Source: Anaerolineaceae bacterium
GTDB lineage: Bacteria; Chloroflexota; Anaerolineae; Anaerolineales; Villigracilaceae
Assembly (NCBI GenBank): GCA_022181005.1
Contig: BQMV01000001.1
Location: 1-40,562 of the forward strand
Direction of reading: 5' to 3'
DNA length: 40,562 bases
Shown here: positions 24,985 to 33,574 of the stretch, piece by piece
Position numbering within the stretch: position 1 is the stretch's first letter
Layout: every line of letters begins with the position of its first letter
Notes under the pieces: model-generated
The model's database searches: none
Seen by the model: the letters and a program-made list of their open reading frames with translations, nothing else
Told to the model about the DNA's origin: nothing
Made by a program: the position numbers and the translations under genes

Positions 24985-25046
24985 GAGCGGAGACGACAGT
25001 CTCCGCTCTCGATAAAGGTTATCCCGCAGTTCAACTGCGGGATAAC
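24985..25046 (-). terminator. Tandem terminator hairpins after clpC
   Basis: Reading on the - strand after the clpC stop, a 12-bp stem (25046-25035 with 25029-25018, GTTATCCCGCAG/CTGCGGGATAAC) is followed by CTTTATC, then a 10-bp stem (25008-24999 with 24994-24985, GAGCGGAGAC/GTCTCCGCTC) by TTTCTT. Two strong hairpins in series should efficiently separate clpC from msrA. Confidence 0.75.
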
Positions 25047-25050
25047 GAAT

Positions 25051-27534
25051 TTACACCACCGGCTCTTCCTCAACTTCGGGGACAGCCTGTTGTTCGAGGA
25101 CGATCTCTCCGTCGGGATTCATCGTCACCAGGATCGAATCGCCGTGCTGGAATTCGCCGCTTAGCAATTTATCCGATAGCGGATCTTCCACCTTCTGCTG
25201 GATCACACGGCGGAGGGGGCGTGCGCCGAATTCGGTATCATATCCAAGGTCCGCGAGGGAAGCGAGGGCTTCGGCTGTGGCGGTCAGGATGAGGTCATGT
25301 TCTTTGAGTCGCTCTGCCACTTTATCCAACTCAAGCGTAACGATCTGCTGGATGTCTTCCTTGTTGAGCGCGCGGAAGATGACGGTTGCATCCAAGCGAT
25401 TGATGAACTCAGGGCGGAACGCGCGTTTGAGCGATTCGTTCAACTTCTTGCGCATGTCTTCGTACGAGAGTCGTTCTTCGGTCACTTCATCGCGTTTGAG
25501 CGCAAAGCCGAGCGACGATTGTTTCTTGATCACGTCCGCGCCGATGTTGGAGGTCATCACGATGATCGCATTGCGGAAGTCCACTTTGCGGCCCTTCGCA
25601 TCGGAGAGGTGACCCTCTTCCATGATCTGCAACAACATATTGTGCACTTCGGGATGCGCCTTTTCGACTTCATCGAAGACAACGATGGAGTACGGTCTGC
25701 GGCGCAAGGCTTCGGTGAGTTGACCTGCTTCTTCGTAGCCGATGTATCCCGGAGGCGCGCCGACCAGACGCGAGGCGGTGTGACGCTCCATGAACTCGGA
25801 CATATCGAGTTGGATCGCGGCTTCTTCACTGCCGAACATGAACTTGGCGAGTGTTTTGGTTAATTCCGTTTTGCCGACGCCTGTGGGTCCGAGGAACATG
25901 AACGAACCGATCGGGCGTTTCGGGTCTTTTAACCCGGCACGCGCGCGGCGGACTGCGCGTGAGATGGCGATGATGGCATCTTCCTGCCCGATGATTCCCT
26001 TGCGGAGTTCATCTTCCATCTTGAGCAAGCGTTGCGATTCTGCTTCGGCAAGTTGCATGAGCGGGACGCCCGTCCACATCGAGACGACTTCGGCGATGTC
26101 TTCCGCCGAAACGACGGGACTGCTCGCGCGGTCCCAGCCGGTGCGCAGGCGTTCGATCTGCTCGCTCAACTCGGTCTCGCGCTCCTGCCATTCGATGATG
26201 TCTTCGTTGTTGCCTTCTTCTTGCGCGAGCGAGCGGTTCTGTCGCGCCTGCCGCAATTGACTGAATAAATCTTTGGCATGTTTCGCGGCGGGACTCTTGT
26301 ACATGCGCACACGCGAGGATGATTCGTCAATCAAATCTATCGCTTTATCGGGGAGGAAGCGTTCGGTCACATAGCGCGTGGATAAATGCGCGGCGGCTTC
26401 GAGCGCCTCATCGGATATCACAAGGTGATGATGTTCTTCGTAGGCGGCGCGAATCCCTTTCAGGATTTGGATTGTCTCTTCCTCGGAGGGTTCGTCCACC
26501 TGGATGGGTTGGAAGCGGCGTTCGAGCGCGGCATCCGATTCGATGTGCTTGCGATATTCGTCCATCGTGGTCGCGCCGATGACTTGCAATTCGCCGCGCG
26601 ACAAGGCAGGCTTGAGGATGTTCGCCGCGTCGACCGAGGAGCCAGCGGCTCCCGCGCCGACGAGCATGTGGACTTCATCAATAAAAAGGATCGCGCCAGA
26701 TTGTTTCAACTCATCAATGACGCGCTTGAGTCGTTCCTCGAACTGACCGCGATACATCGTGCCAGCCACAAGCGAGCCGACATCGAGTTGCAGTAATCGT
26801 TTGTTCATTAATGGGGCAGGGACATCGCCGTCCACGATGCGTTGGGCAAGCCCCTCGACGATGGCAGTCTTGCCGACGCCAGGTTCGCCGATCAACGCGG
26901 GGTTGTTCTTCGTGCGCCGCGCCAAAATTTGGATCACGCGCTCGATCTCCATTTGACGACCGATGACGGGATCGAGTTTTTTCTCTTCCGCTTTCGTTGT
27001 GAGATCGGAAGCGAGTTGATCAATCAACGGGGTCTTTTGATTGGGCTGGGCGCCGCGCGCAGGTCCCACACCGGCAGGCGTCGGGGCGGACGAAGTCGAT
27101 TCGTTCAAGACGCGCCGCGTTTGCCGGCGGATCTGATCCGGCGTCACACCGAGCCGGCGCAACACTTCCAGCGCGCTTCCTTCGACGCGCACCAAGCCTA
27201 GCAAAATATGTTCTGTGCCGATGTAGTGGTGACCGAGACGACGAGCTTCGTCTACGGCGAATTCCAGCACTTGCTGTGTGTCGCCCGCAAGTTCCACGCG
27301 GCTGGGGTCAAATCCCGCCGTGCTAGAGGAAACGCGGCGGATCACTTCGCGCACGCGGTCCGACGTCATGCCGAGTTCGCGCAATACTCGCCCCGCTACG
27401 CCGCCTTCTTCATCCATTAAACCGAGCAATAAATGCTCTGTGCCAATATTGTTGCTGCGGGATTGTTCCGCCTCCTGATGTGCGAGGCTTAAAACCCGCC
27501 TTGCTCGCTGTGTAAAACGTTCCATACCAGCCAT
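25051..27534 (-). CDS. clpC: ATP-dependent Clp protease ATP-binding subunit ClpC
   Basis: An 827-residue Hsp100 unfoldase. The start is set at the ATG at 27534 (MAGMERFTQRARRV), which has AGGAG eight bases upstream; a GTG/ATG-like extension of twelve residues lacks one. Domains: Clp N repeat (about 1-150), AAA1 with Walker A GEPGVGKT (216-223), a short middle coiled coil with the UVR-like segment of ClpC (about 415-465), and AAA2 with Walker A GPTGVGKT (549-556). SSLGFA at about 673-678 supplies the LGF loop that docks to ClpP, which distinguishes it from ClpB. It should feed substrates to ClpP, encoded elsewhere. The - strand TAGAAT at 27566-27561 is a likely -10; no CtsR or CIRCE operator was recognised. 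Confidence 0.96.
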   Translation of the reverse strand: MAGMERFTQRARRVLSLAHQEAEQSRSNNIGTEHLLLGLMDEEGGVAGRVLRELGMTSDRVREVIRRVSSSTAGFDPSRVELAGDTQQVLEFAVDEARRLGHHYIGTEHILLGLVRVEGSALEVLRRLGVTPDQIRRQTRRVLNESTSSAPTPAGVGPARGAQPNQKTPLIDQLASDLTTKAEEKKLDPVIGRQMEIERVIQILARRTKNNPALIGEPGVGKTAIVEGLAQRIVDGDVPAPLMNKRLLQLDVGSLVAGTMYRGQFEERLKRVIDELKQSGAILFIDEVHMLVGAGAAGSSVDAANILKPALSRGELQVIGATTMDEYRKHIESDAALERRFQPIQVDEPSEEETIQILKGIRAAYEEHHHLVISDEALEAAAHLSTRYVTERFLPDKAIDLIDESSSRVRMYKSPAAKHAKDLFSQLRQARQNRSLAQEEGNNEDIIEWQERETELSEQIERLRTGWDRASSPVVSAEDIAEVVSMWTGVPLMQLAEAESQRLLKMEDELRKGIIGQEDAIIAISRAVRRARAGLKDPKRPIGSFMFLGPTGVGKTELTKTLAKFMFGSEEAAIQLDMSEFMERHTASRLVGAPPGYIGYEEAGQLTEALRRRPYSIVVFDEVEKAHPEVHNMLLQIMEEGHLSDAKGRKVDFRNAIIVMTSNIGADVIKKQSSLGFALKRDEVTEERLSYEDMRKKLNESLKRAFRPEFINRLDATVIFRALNKEDIQQIVTLELDKVAERLKEHDLILTATAEALASLADLGYDTEFGARPLRRVIQQKVEDPLSDKLLSGEFQHGDSILVTMNPDGEIVLEQQAVPEVEEEPVV

Positions 27535-27560
27535 GTTATCTTCTCCTGAATAGTGGATGT

Positions 27561-27566
27561 ATTCTA
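27561..27566 (-). promoter_or_regulatory. Likely -10 box of clpC
   Basis: TAGAAT on the - strand, 26 bases before the clpC start codon and upstream of its AGGAG. The -35 region at 17 bases is poor. Confidence 0.4.
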
Positions 27567-27664
27567 CCAAAAAGCCCGGCGAGTCATCATAGGAAAAAGG
27601 TTAGAGATTATTTGCAATGCTGATACAATATTAAGCGTCTGACTTACGCAGATCGAAATCTTTT

Positions 27665-27731
27665 ACCGCGAATTATGCGAATTATCGCTAATTTTTAAAA
27701 CAATTCGCGTAGGTTAGCGAAATTTGCGGCT
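27665..27731. repeat. ATTCGCG-type palindromic repeat upstream of the LOG gene
   Basis: CCGCGAATTATGCGAATTATCGC on the left and AATTCGCGTAGG...GCGAAATTTGCGG on the right form an imperfect inverted repeat around an A/T-rich centre. The TAATTCGCG unit is shared with 3515-3575. It occupies much of the 267-base clpC-LOG intergenic region; the remainder includes a possible + strand -10 (TACAAT 27623-27628, with a weak TTAGAG at 17 bases). Confidence 0.55.
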
Positions 27732-27801
27732 TGCCTTAGGGTTTTGCGGCGTAATGCCTAAAACGAGAATTGTGCTCCAAAAGGGAGTAGAGGATGAAGT
27801 A

Positions 27802-28383
27802 ATGCGATCTATATGCGTTTTTTGCGGTTCTTCGGACTCGGTTCATTCCGACTATACAACTGCCGCGTTTTCCCTCGGCATTTTGCTCGCAAATAAAGGG
27901 ATTCGGCTAATCTTCGGCGGCGGCAAAACCGGCTTGATGGGCGCGGTCGCCGACGGCGCGCTTTCAGCGAAGGGCGAAGTGATCGGAGTCATCATCCCTT
28001 CGATGAATACGCCCGCTTTAGCGTATGACGGGTTGACCCGCATGGAAGTTCCACCCGATATGCACGCTCGTAAAGCGCGGATGCACGAATTGGCGGAAGG
28101 TTATATCGCGCTTCCCGGTGGATTTGGCACGTTTGACGAGCTGTTTGAGACGATTACATGGGCGCAAACGGGAACGCACCAAAAGCCTGTGGGGTTGCTG
28201 AACGTGAAGAATTATTACGCGCCTTTGCTTGCCGCTATTGATCATGCGGTTGAGGAAGGTTTTGTTTTTCGCGAACATCGCGACGCATTGGCGTGCAACT
28301 CTAACCCCGCGCAACTGTTGGATACGATGGAAAAATACAGTCATCCGTTTGAGGCGGTGAAAAGGTGGATGCGGGAAGGATAA
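27802..28383 (+). CDS. LOG-family protein (nucleotide 5'-monophosphate phosphoribohydrolase type)
   Basis: A 193-residue protein of the LOG/TIGR00730 family (Rossmann-like). Characterised members release a base from nucleoside 5'-monophosphates, including cytokinin ribotides. The start is set at the ATG at 27802 (MRSICVFCGSS), preceded by AGAGG; the upstream in-frame extension has no family similarity. The key motifs are FGGGKTGLMGAVADGAL (residues 38-54), Arg90/Lys91 in HARKARMHELAE and the PGGFGTFDELFE signature (105-116). Bacterial roles outside cytokinin metabolism are mostly unproven, so only the family is claimed. Confidence 0.9.
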   Translation: MRSICVFCGSSDSVHSDYTTAAFSLGILLANKGIRLIFGGGKTGLMGAVADGALSAKGEVIGVIIPSMNTPALAYDGLTRMEVPPDMHARKARMHELAEGYIALPGGFGTFDELFETITWAQTGTHQKPVGLLNVKNYYAPLLAAIDHAVEEGFVFREHRDALACNSNPAQLLDTMEKYSHPFEAVKRWMREG

Positions 28384-28416
28384 TCGGTCCGCTAATTTAC
28401 TGGCGAACTGTGAGGT

Positions 28417-29091
28417 CTAAAATGAATCTATGGATTTGTTGATTTTTTGCATTCGCTTGGCGAAGACCCAGCCCGCAATCCCCAATACGATAAAACCGAC
28501 GAGAAACACCCAGATCAAAACGGGAAATTTATCCAAATGCGCGCCCACCGTAACAGTGAGTAGAGCAGCAATACCGCGTCCAAGCATGTTCGCCAGCAAG
28601 AAACGCTTGAAGGACATACTCCCCAGTCCGGCAACGTAACACATCGCGTCGTTGGGAACGAATGGCATCACAAGGGAGATTGTATAGAACGCCATGCCCT
28701 GTCCCGTAGCGCTTTTATCCCAGCGGTTTAGCGTTTCGGGCGCGATCCACTTTTCGGCGAAGGGACGTCCGAATTTGCGCGACAGCCAGAACGCGATCTG
28801 CCCGCCAATCACGAGACTCGTCCACGTGAGCAGGAATCCGCCGAAGAAGCCGTAGATGACCCCGCTGCCGATCATGAGCGCTTGTCCGGGGATGAATGCA
28901 AGGAAGACTTGCAGGATGAAGAGCAGAACAAGGATGACGGGTCCCCATAAGCCGTATCCGCGAATGGATTCGATGACTGCATCCAGATTGCCGAACCAGT
29001 ACAGCGACGCTCCGATCGGCTCGCGGTAGAACCAAAGCGCGATCAAAGCGATTAAAACAACGACGGCTAAGATGATTTTTCGAGCGAGCAT
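28417..29091 (-). CDS. TVP38/TMEM64 (VTT-domain) membrane protein
   Basis: A 224-residue membrane protein of the TVP38/DedA-related VTT family, thought to act in lipid scrambling or membrane homeostasis. The start is set at ATG 29091 (MLARKIILAVVV); a longer frame would add sixteen polar residues before the first helix. Diagnostic segments are FIPGQALMIGSGVIYGFFGGFLLTW-like FIPGQALMIGSGVIYGFFGG (about residues 70-90), WLSRKFGRPFAEKW and LVMPFVPNDAMCYVAGLG. The ribosome-binding site is weak. It is convergent with the LOG gene, with 33 bases between stops, and lies downstream of the alpha/beta hydrolase on the same strand. Confidence 0.87.
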   Translation of the reverse strand: MLARKIILAVVVLIALIALWFYREPIGASLYWFGNLDAVIESIRGYGLWGPVILVLLFILQVFLAFIPGQALMIGSGVIYGFFGGFLLTWTSLVIGGQIAFWLSRKFGRPFAEKWIAPETLNRWDKSATGQGMAFYTISLVMPFVPNDAMCYVAGLGSMSFKRFLLANMLGRGIAALLTVTVGAHLDKFPVLIWVFLVGFIVLGIAGWVFAKRMQKINKSIDSF

Positions 29092-29171
29092 AATGGTTGA
29101 ATCTCGAGGATTGTTTGTTGAGTGTACGGGGAAAAGCAACTATGTGGAAGAAAGGCTAAAGAATTTCTTGG

Positions 29172-30056
29172 TTAAGCGTTGACGCGCATGAACGAATCCA
29201 CCGTTTTGTAAAAGCCGTCATTCAACTCTTCAAACGTGAAGGGTCTGGGCGGTTGATGGAACGGAAAGGTGAGTCGCACGGTATTTAAGTTGCCAAAGTG
29301 GTTTTCAGCGATTCCAAGCGTGACGTCGAAGCGCAAGAGCGGATCGTAAATGGACATGGCGAAGTAACAGGGCGTTTCATATTTTGTCGATTTTGCCGCA
29401 AATTCCGTCGTTAAAATTTCATCAATCTGCGCCGCCAACACAGAGATCGTGCCGACGGTGATATTCAGCAGTTTGCTTTTTAGGGGAATAGTGTCCTCGA
29501 GTCTTCCCGCTTTTTGTAATACGGAAACAGCGAGCGAGACCGTGCGCGGATTATGCACAAATTTAACGAATCTCGATTGCAGCCGAGGACGTTCAAACTG
29601 GCGGGTAATGCGATGCAGTATGCGCAGCCGCTTTTGCGAATAGGGAAGCGCGCTCTTGCCGAGGCAGGGCGCGATCAGCACGAGGCGGTCAATGCGATGC
29701 GAGAGACGTTGAAAAGCGCGCATGGCGAGGATGCCGCCGAATGAAAACCCCATCAGGTTGAATCGTTCGAACCCGAGTTGATCGGCGAGCTGTTCCACCA
29801 GTTCAGCCACTTGCAAACTGGAGAAGCGCATTGAGAACGGCGCGGACTGTCCGTGCCCGGGCAGTTCGAAGAAATAGACTGTAAACCACTGCGCCATGAA
29901 TTGCGCGAGGGTCAGCCAATCTTTCCATTCTGAAATCGTAGCAGGCACCATGATGAGCGGCGCGCCTTCGCCCGTCTCGAGGACGTGTAAGCGGGAGAGC
30001 GGTAGATCGACAAAATAGGTCTTATACGCCGGAGGCGTGCGGGGTGAAACGTTCAT
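29172..30056 (-). CDS. Alpha/beta-hydrolase fold protein
   Basis: A 294-residue alpha/beta hydrolase. The oxyanion and early strand region FELPGHGQSAPF (about 63-74) and the nucleophile elbow LMGFSFGGILAM (Ser105 in Gly-Phe-Ser-Phe-Gly-Gly) are clear. The catalytic acid and His are less certain: the C-terminal half is unusual and ends in a helical segment without the familiar late Gly-His motif, although ENHFGNL could supply the His. The substrate is unknown. GATAAT on the - strand (30071-30066) lies nine bases before the ATG and no Shine-Dalgarno sequence is seen, so the mRNA probably has almost no leader. Confidence 0.8.
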   Translation of the reverse strand: MNVSPRTPPAYKTYFVDLPLSRLHVLETGEGAPLIMVPATISEWKDWLTLAQFMAQWFTVYFFELPGHGQSAPFSMRFSSLQVAELVEQLADQLGFERFNLMGFSFGGILAMRAFQRLSHRIDRLVLIAPCLGKSALPYSQKRLRILHRITRQFERPRLQSRFVKFVHNPRTVSLAVSVLQKAGRLEDTIPLKSKLLNITVGTISVLAAQIDEILTTEFAAKSTKYETPCYFAMSIYDPLLRFDVTLGIAENHFGNLNTVRLTFPFHQPPRPFTFEELNDGFYKTVDSFMRVNA

Positions 30057-30125
30057 TGCGTCGCTATTATCTCATAAATTTATTTACAGGGAAATATTCG
30101 CAGCAAAGAAGACTGAGGCGCGCGG

Positions 30126-30911
30126 CTAGGGCATTATCAAGCGGAGCGGACCCAGCGGAGCGATCCATGCGCGTAATGCATCATATGGAACGACGACGGT
30201 TTGCGGACCTGCGGCGTAAGATGCAACTTGATATTCGTCGAAGGTGATGAGCAAACCGTCGCTGGCGATGTTCCAATTACGATAGTTCTCGGGGGTCGGT
30301 TCGGCGCCCGCGCTGAACGCGCCATCAAAGCCGATGTCGCGTTGGCTGAGTTCTGTAATGCAATAATCGGATAGAGCCTGAAGATATTCGCTGTTTGCGA
30401 GGAATAGATCGTCTAACGATAGTTGCATTCTGCGTTCCAAATCGTAGTTAAGCGTTTTGCTGTAATGATAAGGGTGAGCTGCGCCGTCGGAATATCCTAG
30501 AAAATCGAATTTGAGCGACCAGAGATTTCCATTTTGATACACGAGATCGTACGTTGCGTCAAAGAAACTGCCGCTCGCAATAGGCGGATCGGAGGCTTGC
30601 GAGAGGGAATTTTCGCGGAAGTTTGCGATCTCGACTTGGACGATCTGATCGGATAGCGCGTTGAAGCGGGCGACCGCTTCATTCTCACCGCCGCTGAGTT
30701 GCGGCGTTTGAGAGGTGATCGTATACGGCGGCGTCGAGCCTTCTTCTTTGAACGGAACCGCCCTCAATGTTGCGGGCGGACTTAAAGTGGGTTCGTCAGT
30801 AGGAACGGACGTTGAATCTGGCGCGACAGTTTGCGCAGCGAACGAACACGCGGCTACAAATACGAATATTGTCAGCCCTGTGATAAGGTTGCGAAGAGTT
30901 TGATTCTGCAT
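30126..30911 (-). CDS. DUF3298/RsiV-like secreted lipoprotein
   Basis: A 261-residue predicted lipoprotein: a hydrophobic signal segment is followed by FVAAC with Cys22 lipidated, then a Ser/Thr/Pro-rich linker to about residue 55. The mature part resembles the PdaC/DUF3298 domains of RsiV-like and peptidoglycan-deacetylase-associated proteins: a long strand region with DGAAHPYHYSKTLNYDLERRMQLSL, a DLFLANSEYLQAL helix, and late ITFDEYQVASYAAGPQTVVVPY, the most conserved DUF3298 segment. In RsiV this region binds lysozyme, but no sigma factor gene lies here, so no such role is claimed. AAAGG precedes ATG 30911. Confidence 0.78.
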   Translation of the reverse strand: MQNQTLRNLITGLTIFVFVAACSFAAQTVAPDSTSVPTDEPTLSPPATLRAVPFKEEGSTPPYTITSQTPQLSGGENEAVARFNALSDQIVQVEIANFRENSLSQASDPPIASGSFFDATYDLVYQNGNLWSLKFDFLGYSDGAAHPYHYSKTLNYDLERRMQLSLDDLFLANSEYLQALSDYCITELSQRDIGFDGAFSAGAEPTPENYRNWNIASDGLLITFDEYQVASYAAGPQTVVVPYDALRAWIAPLGPLRLIMP

Positions 30912-30974
30912 ACATCGACGAGCCTTTCTTAAAATAAATTTGATTTTAGGCGCAACGAAATGGAAAATAATTTT

Positions 30975-33572
30975 TTAACGGACGTTGGGGCGTTTCCATT
31001 CCGGCTGACATAGCAATTTCAAGATCTCCAACGTTTTTTGCTTACCGCCGCTTCCATTCTCGCCGCCAGGACCGACGCACGAGGGACAGCCGTCTTCGCA
31101 AGGACATTGATGCACCAATTCGTAGGCGCTTGCGACCAGGTTTTCATGCAATTCAAAAAGCTTCTGGCTGAAGCCGATGCCTGCCGGGACTTGATCGTAC
31201 AGAACAATTGTTGGCTGACCGAACGTCGAATTTTCCGTCGGCTCAATGTGCGCGCCCAAGTCGCTCGAATCGCACATCAGGAACAGCGGCGCGAGATTGC
31301 CCAGCACATACGCCAAGCCCGCCAGCCCGCTCCTCATGCGCACGTTTTGTTCCACCTTGTGATGGCACGACGGGCAAAGCGTTGTGAGGTTTTCCAAACG
31401 GTTCGCTTCCGCTCGAGACGCGAATGCGCGAAATGGGACTTTGTGATGCACGTCGTGCTGGCGGCCTGATTCCACAACGCCGCACACCTGACAAGTGAAC
31501 TGGTCGCGCCTGCGGACGCGTTCGCGAATCTTTAGCCACTCCGGTCCGTACTCGTTGGGGTCGTTCGTCCATGCGCCAGCCTCGCGCAATTGCGCGACCG
31601 TTTCCTCGGAGAGCGACAGCCAGTAACCGGTCGTCTGCAACTCGGAGGGAGGCAAGTCCAGCGGTTCTTCGCCGAGATTCTCGTGCGTGTACCAGCGGCG
31701 TTTGCGGAAGCCGGTCACTTGGGTTGTGATTTTTAGTTCGCCCCATGATTTCGTATTGCGTACTGCGGACTGCGTATTTTGTGTTTCGCTGATGGAAAGT
31801 AACTCAACTTCGGTTTGTTGCAGCGGCTCGGTGTAGTAATCGCTGACGAATGGTTTGAGGCGGGCAACGTGTTCTTCTAGATTCAATTCTTCGACGAAAT
31901 ACGATTGCGCTTCATGCAAGTAGATCGCGCCGGGGTGAGTCATCCACACCGCGCTTTCGCCGTCCACGATGCCGATGGTTTGCGGTCGAGAGCCTGCACT
32001 GAGCGAAGTCGAAGTGTCAATGATCGTTTGCAGTACAAAACTTTGCGGCGAGGCGGAACGCAGGGAGATGTTCGCGGCGGGATATGAGTCCGCCATCCAA
32101 AAAAAATTTTCGTTCGAGAGATGGGCTTCGCCATTGGAAAGTAGAAAGTGGAGATACTCATCAATAATTTCTCCAGACAAGGAACCGAAACCTTCGCCTT
32201 TTTGAAACGGCAGTTCGAACATGGCGCAGCGCAAATGCTCCAACAGGATCAACAAATGATCGGGGTTGACCAATGCCTGTTCAGGCGAACGCTCGAAAAA
32301 ATATTCGGGATGATGCGCGAGGAACTGGTCAATGGGATTCGCCGACGCGACCATCACACTGACAGCGGATTCGAGTCCGCGACCCGCGCGCCCGGCTTGC
32401 TGTCTCGCCGAGGCGACAGCGCCCGGGTAGCCGACGAGGATCGCCGCGCCGAGTCCGCCGATGTCAATGCCGAGTTCGAGCGCGTTTGTGGCGATGACGG
32501 TTTTGATCGCGCCGTCGCGTAAACCCTTTTCGATTTCTCTTCGCTGAGCGGGCAGATAACCGCTGCGGTATCCTCGAATGGCGGCAGGAGAAGCAGGGAT
32601 AGGGATACCTTCCTCTTCCTGCTTTTCTCTTTCTTTGTCCTGAAGATATGTCAAGATAATTTCAACGCTCCGCCTCGAGCGCGCAAACACAACGGTTTGA
32701 ACGGCTTGTTTTAAAAGGTCCTGCGCCAACCGCACGCTTTCGAGCAGGGATGATTTCCGCAAGCCAAGCGATTTGTCAACGAGAGGCGGATTATAGATGA
32801 TGAAGTGACGCGGTCCGCGCGCAGAACCGTCGTTGTCAATCAGAGTCGCCGGCTCTTCGATGAGTTTTTCAGCGAGTGCTCTGGGATTGCCGATCGTGGC
32901 GGATGCCAAAATGAATTTTGGCGTACTGCCGTAAAATTTTGCCGCACGCTTGAGACGGCGGATGACGTTCGCTACATGCGAGCCGAATACGCCGCGATAG
33001 GCGTGCGCTTCATCAATGACGACGTAGGCGAGGTTTGAGAGAAGTTCCGACCAGTTGGTGTGATGCGGAAGAATCCCCATATGGAGCATATCGGGATTGC
33101 TCAACACGATGCGCGCATTTTTGCGGATGGCTGGGCGAGCAGAGGCTGACGTGTCGCCGTCGTAGATGGCGGGCGCTAAATTCCATGGTGTGAGCGCTGC
33201 CTGAAAAGATTGGAGGGCGGAGAATTGATCTTGTGCGAGGGCTTTGGTTGGGAAGAGATATAACGCGCGCGCATTTTGACCCGCTATCAGTTTTGAGAAA
33301 ATTGGCAAGTTATAAGCGAGCGTCTTTCCTGAGGCGGTGCCAGTGGAGAGGATAATGTTTTGATTTTGTTGAGTCGCCCTCCATGCTTCGAATTGATGAG
33401 AGTAGAGGGAGTGAATGCCGCTGGCGATAAGGGCTTGGCAGAGCGGAACAGGCATATCTATTGGGAAAGGAAATGTTTGCGCCGGGCGCGCGGAAAGCGT
33501 TTGCCATGCGACGATATTTGGGGCGGTCTCGGAAGAGGTTTTCCATAAATCCAACAGAGAAGCGAGAGACAT
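30975..33572 (-). CDS. MrfA/YprA-like DEAH helicase with embedded HNH domain
   Basis: An 865-residue superfamily 2 helicase. Motif I is GTASGKT (78-84), motif II DEAH (187-190), motif III SATIGN, and motif VI QQAGRAGRG (391-399). The C-terminal DUF1998 region has RSGLAGLAYVLGNLAPLFLMCD (747-768, split here by family convention) and the metal-binding cysteines Cys823, Cys825, Cys829 and Cys832. This is the MrfA/YprA architecture, known in Bacillus for repair of mitomycin lesions. Unusually, residues about 676-742 form an HNH module: CQVC (694-697), HDVHHK (706-711), Asn728 and CPSCHH (733-738). Two segments (519-527 and 595-608) are coded by repeat-like DNA. The start codon follows the upstream stop by two bases. 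Confidence 0.9.
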   Translation of the reverse strand: MSLASLLDLWKTSSETAPNIVAWQTLSARPAQTFPFPIDMPVPLCQALIASGIHSLYSHQFEAWRATQQNQNIILSTGTASGKTLAYNLPIFSKLIAGQNARALYLFPTKALAQDQFSALQSFQAALTPWNLAPAIYDGDTSASARPAIRKNARIVLSNPDMLHMGILPHHTNWSELLSNLAYVVIDEAHAYRGVFGSHVANVIRRLKRAAKFYGSTPKFILASATIGNPRALAEKLIEEPATLIDNDGSARGPRHFIIYNPPLVDKSLGLRKSSLLESVRLAQDLLKQAVQTVVFARSRRSVEIILTYLQDKEREKQEEEGIPIPASPAAIRGYRSGYLPAQRREIEKGLRDGAIKTVIATNALELGIDIGGLGAAILVGYPGAVASARQQAGRAGRGLESAVSVMVASANPIDQFLAHHPEYFFERSPEQALVNPDHLLILLEHLRCAMFELPFQKGEGFGSLSGEIIDEYLHFLLSNGEAHLSNENFFWMADSYPAANISLRSASPQSFVLQTIIDTSTSLSAGSRPQTIGIVDGESAVWMTHPGAIYLHEAQSYFVEELNLEEHVARLKPFVSDYYTEPLQQTEVELLSISETQNTQSAVRNTKSWGELKITTQVTGFRKRRWYTHENLGEEPLDLPPSELQTTGYWLSLSEETVAQLREAGAWTNDPNEYGPEWLKIRERVRRRDQFTCQVCGVVESGRQHDVHHKVPFRAFASRAEANRLENLTTLCPSCHHKVEQNVRMRSGLAGLAYVLGNLAPLFLMCDSSDLGAHIEPTENSTFGQPTIVLYDQVPAGIGFSQKLFELHENLVASAYELVHQCPCEDGCPSCVGPGGENGSGGKQKTLEILKLLCQPEWKRPNVR
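31750..31788. repeat. GCGTACTGCGGACTGCG-type repeat inside the helicase gene
   Basis: On the + strand the segment is a run of near-direct units (TCGTATTGCG, TACTGCGGAC, TGCGTATTTTG), the kind of low-complexity TACGCAGTACGCA motif I recall from bacterial intergenic DNA. It is translated on the - strand as the polar stretch SETQNTQSAVRNTK (residues 595-608), between helicase and HNH regions. Confidence 0.55.
31993..32018. repeat. CTGAGCGAAGTCGAAG repeat inside the helicase gene
   Basis: The exact string CTGAGCGAAGTCGAAGTG is a form I recall as a widespread intergenic repeat (reverse complement CACTTCGACTTCGCTCAG). The - strand translation is DTSTSLSAG (residues 519-527), a small polar loop. 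Confidence 0.6.
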
Positions 33573-33574
33573 GT

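Noticed and set aside
27535..27801. CIRCE or CtsR operator for clpC
   Set aside because: Neither TTAGCACTC-N9-GAGTGCTAA nor GGTCAAA-type repeats are present.
30126..30911. Anti-sigma factor RsiV
   Set aside because: The DUF3298-like region is present, but there is no adjacent sigma factor and the N-terminus is a lipoprotein signal rather than a cytoplasmic anti-sigma domain.
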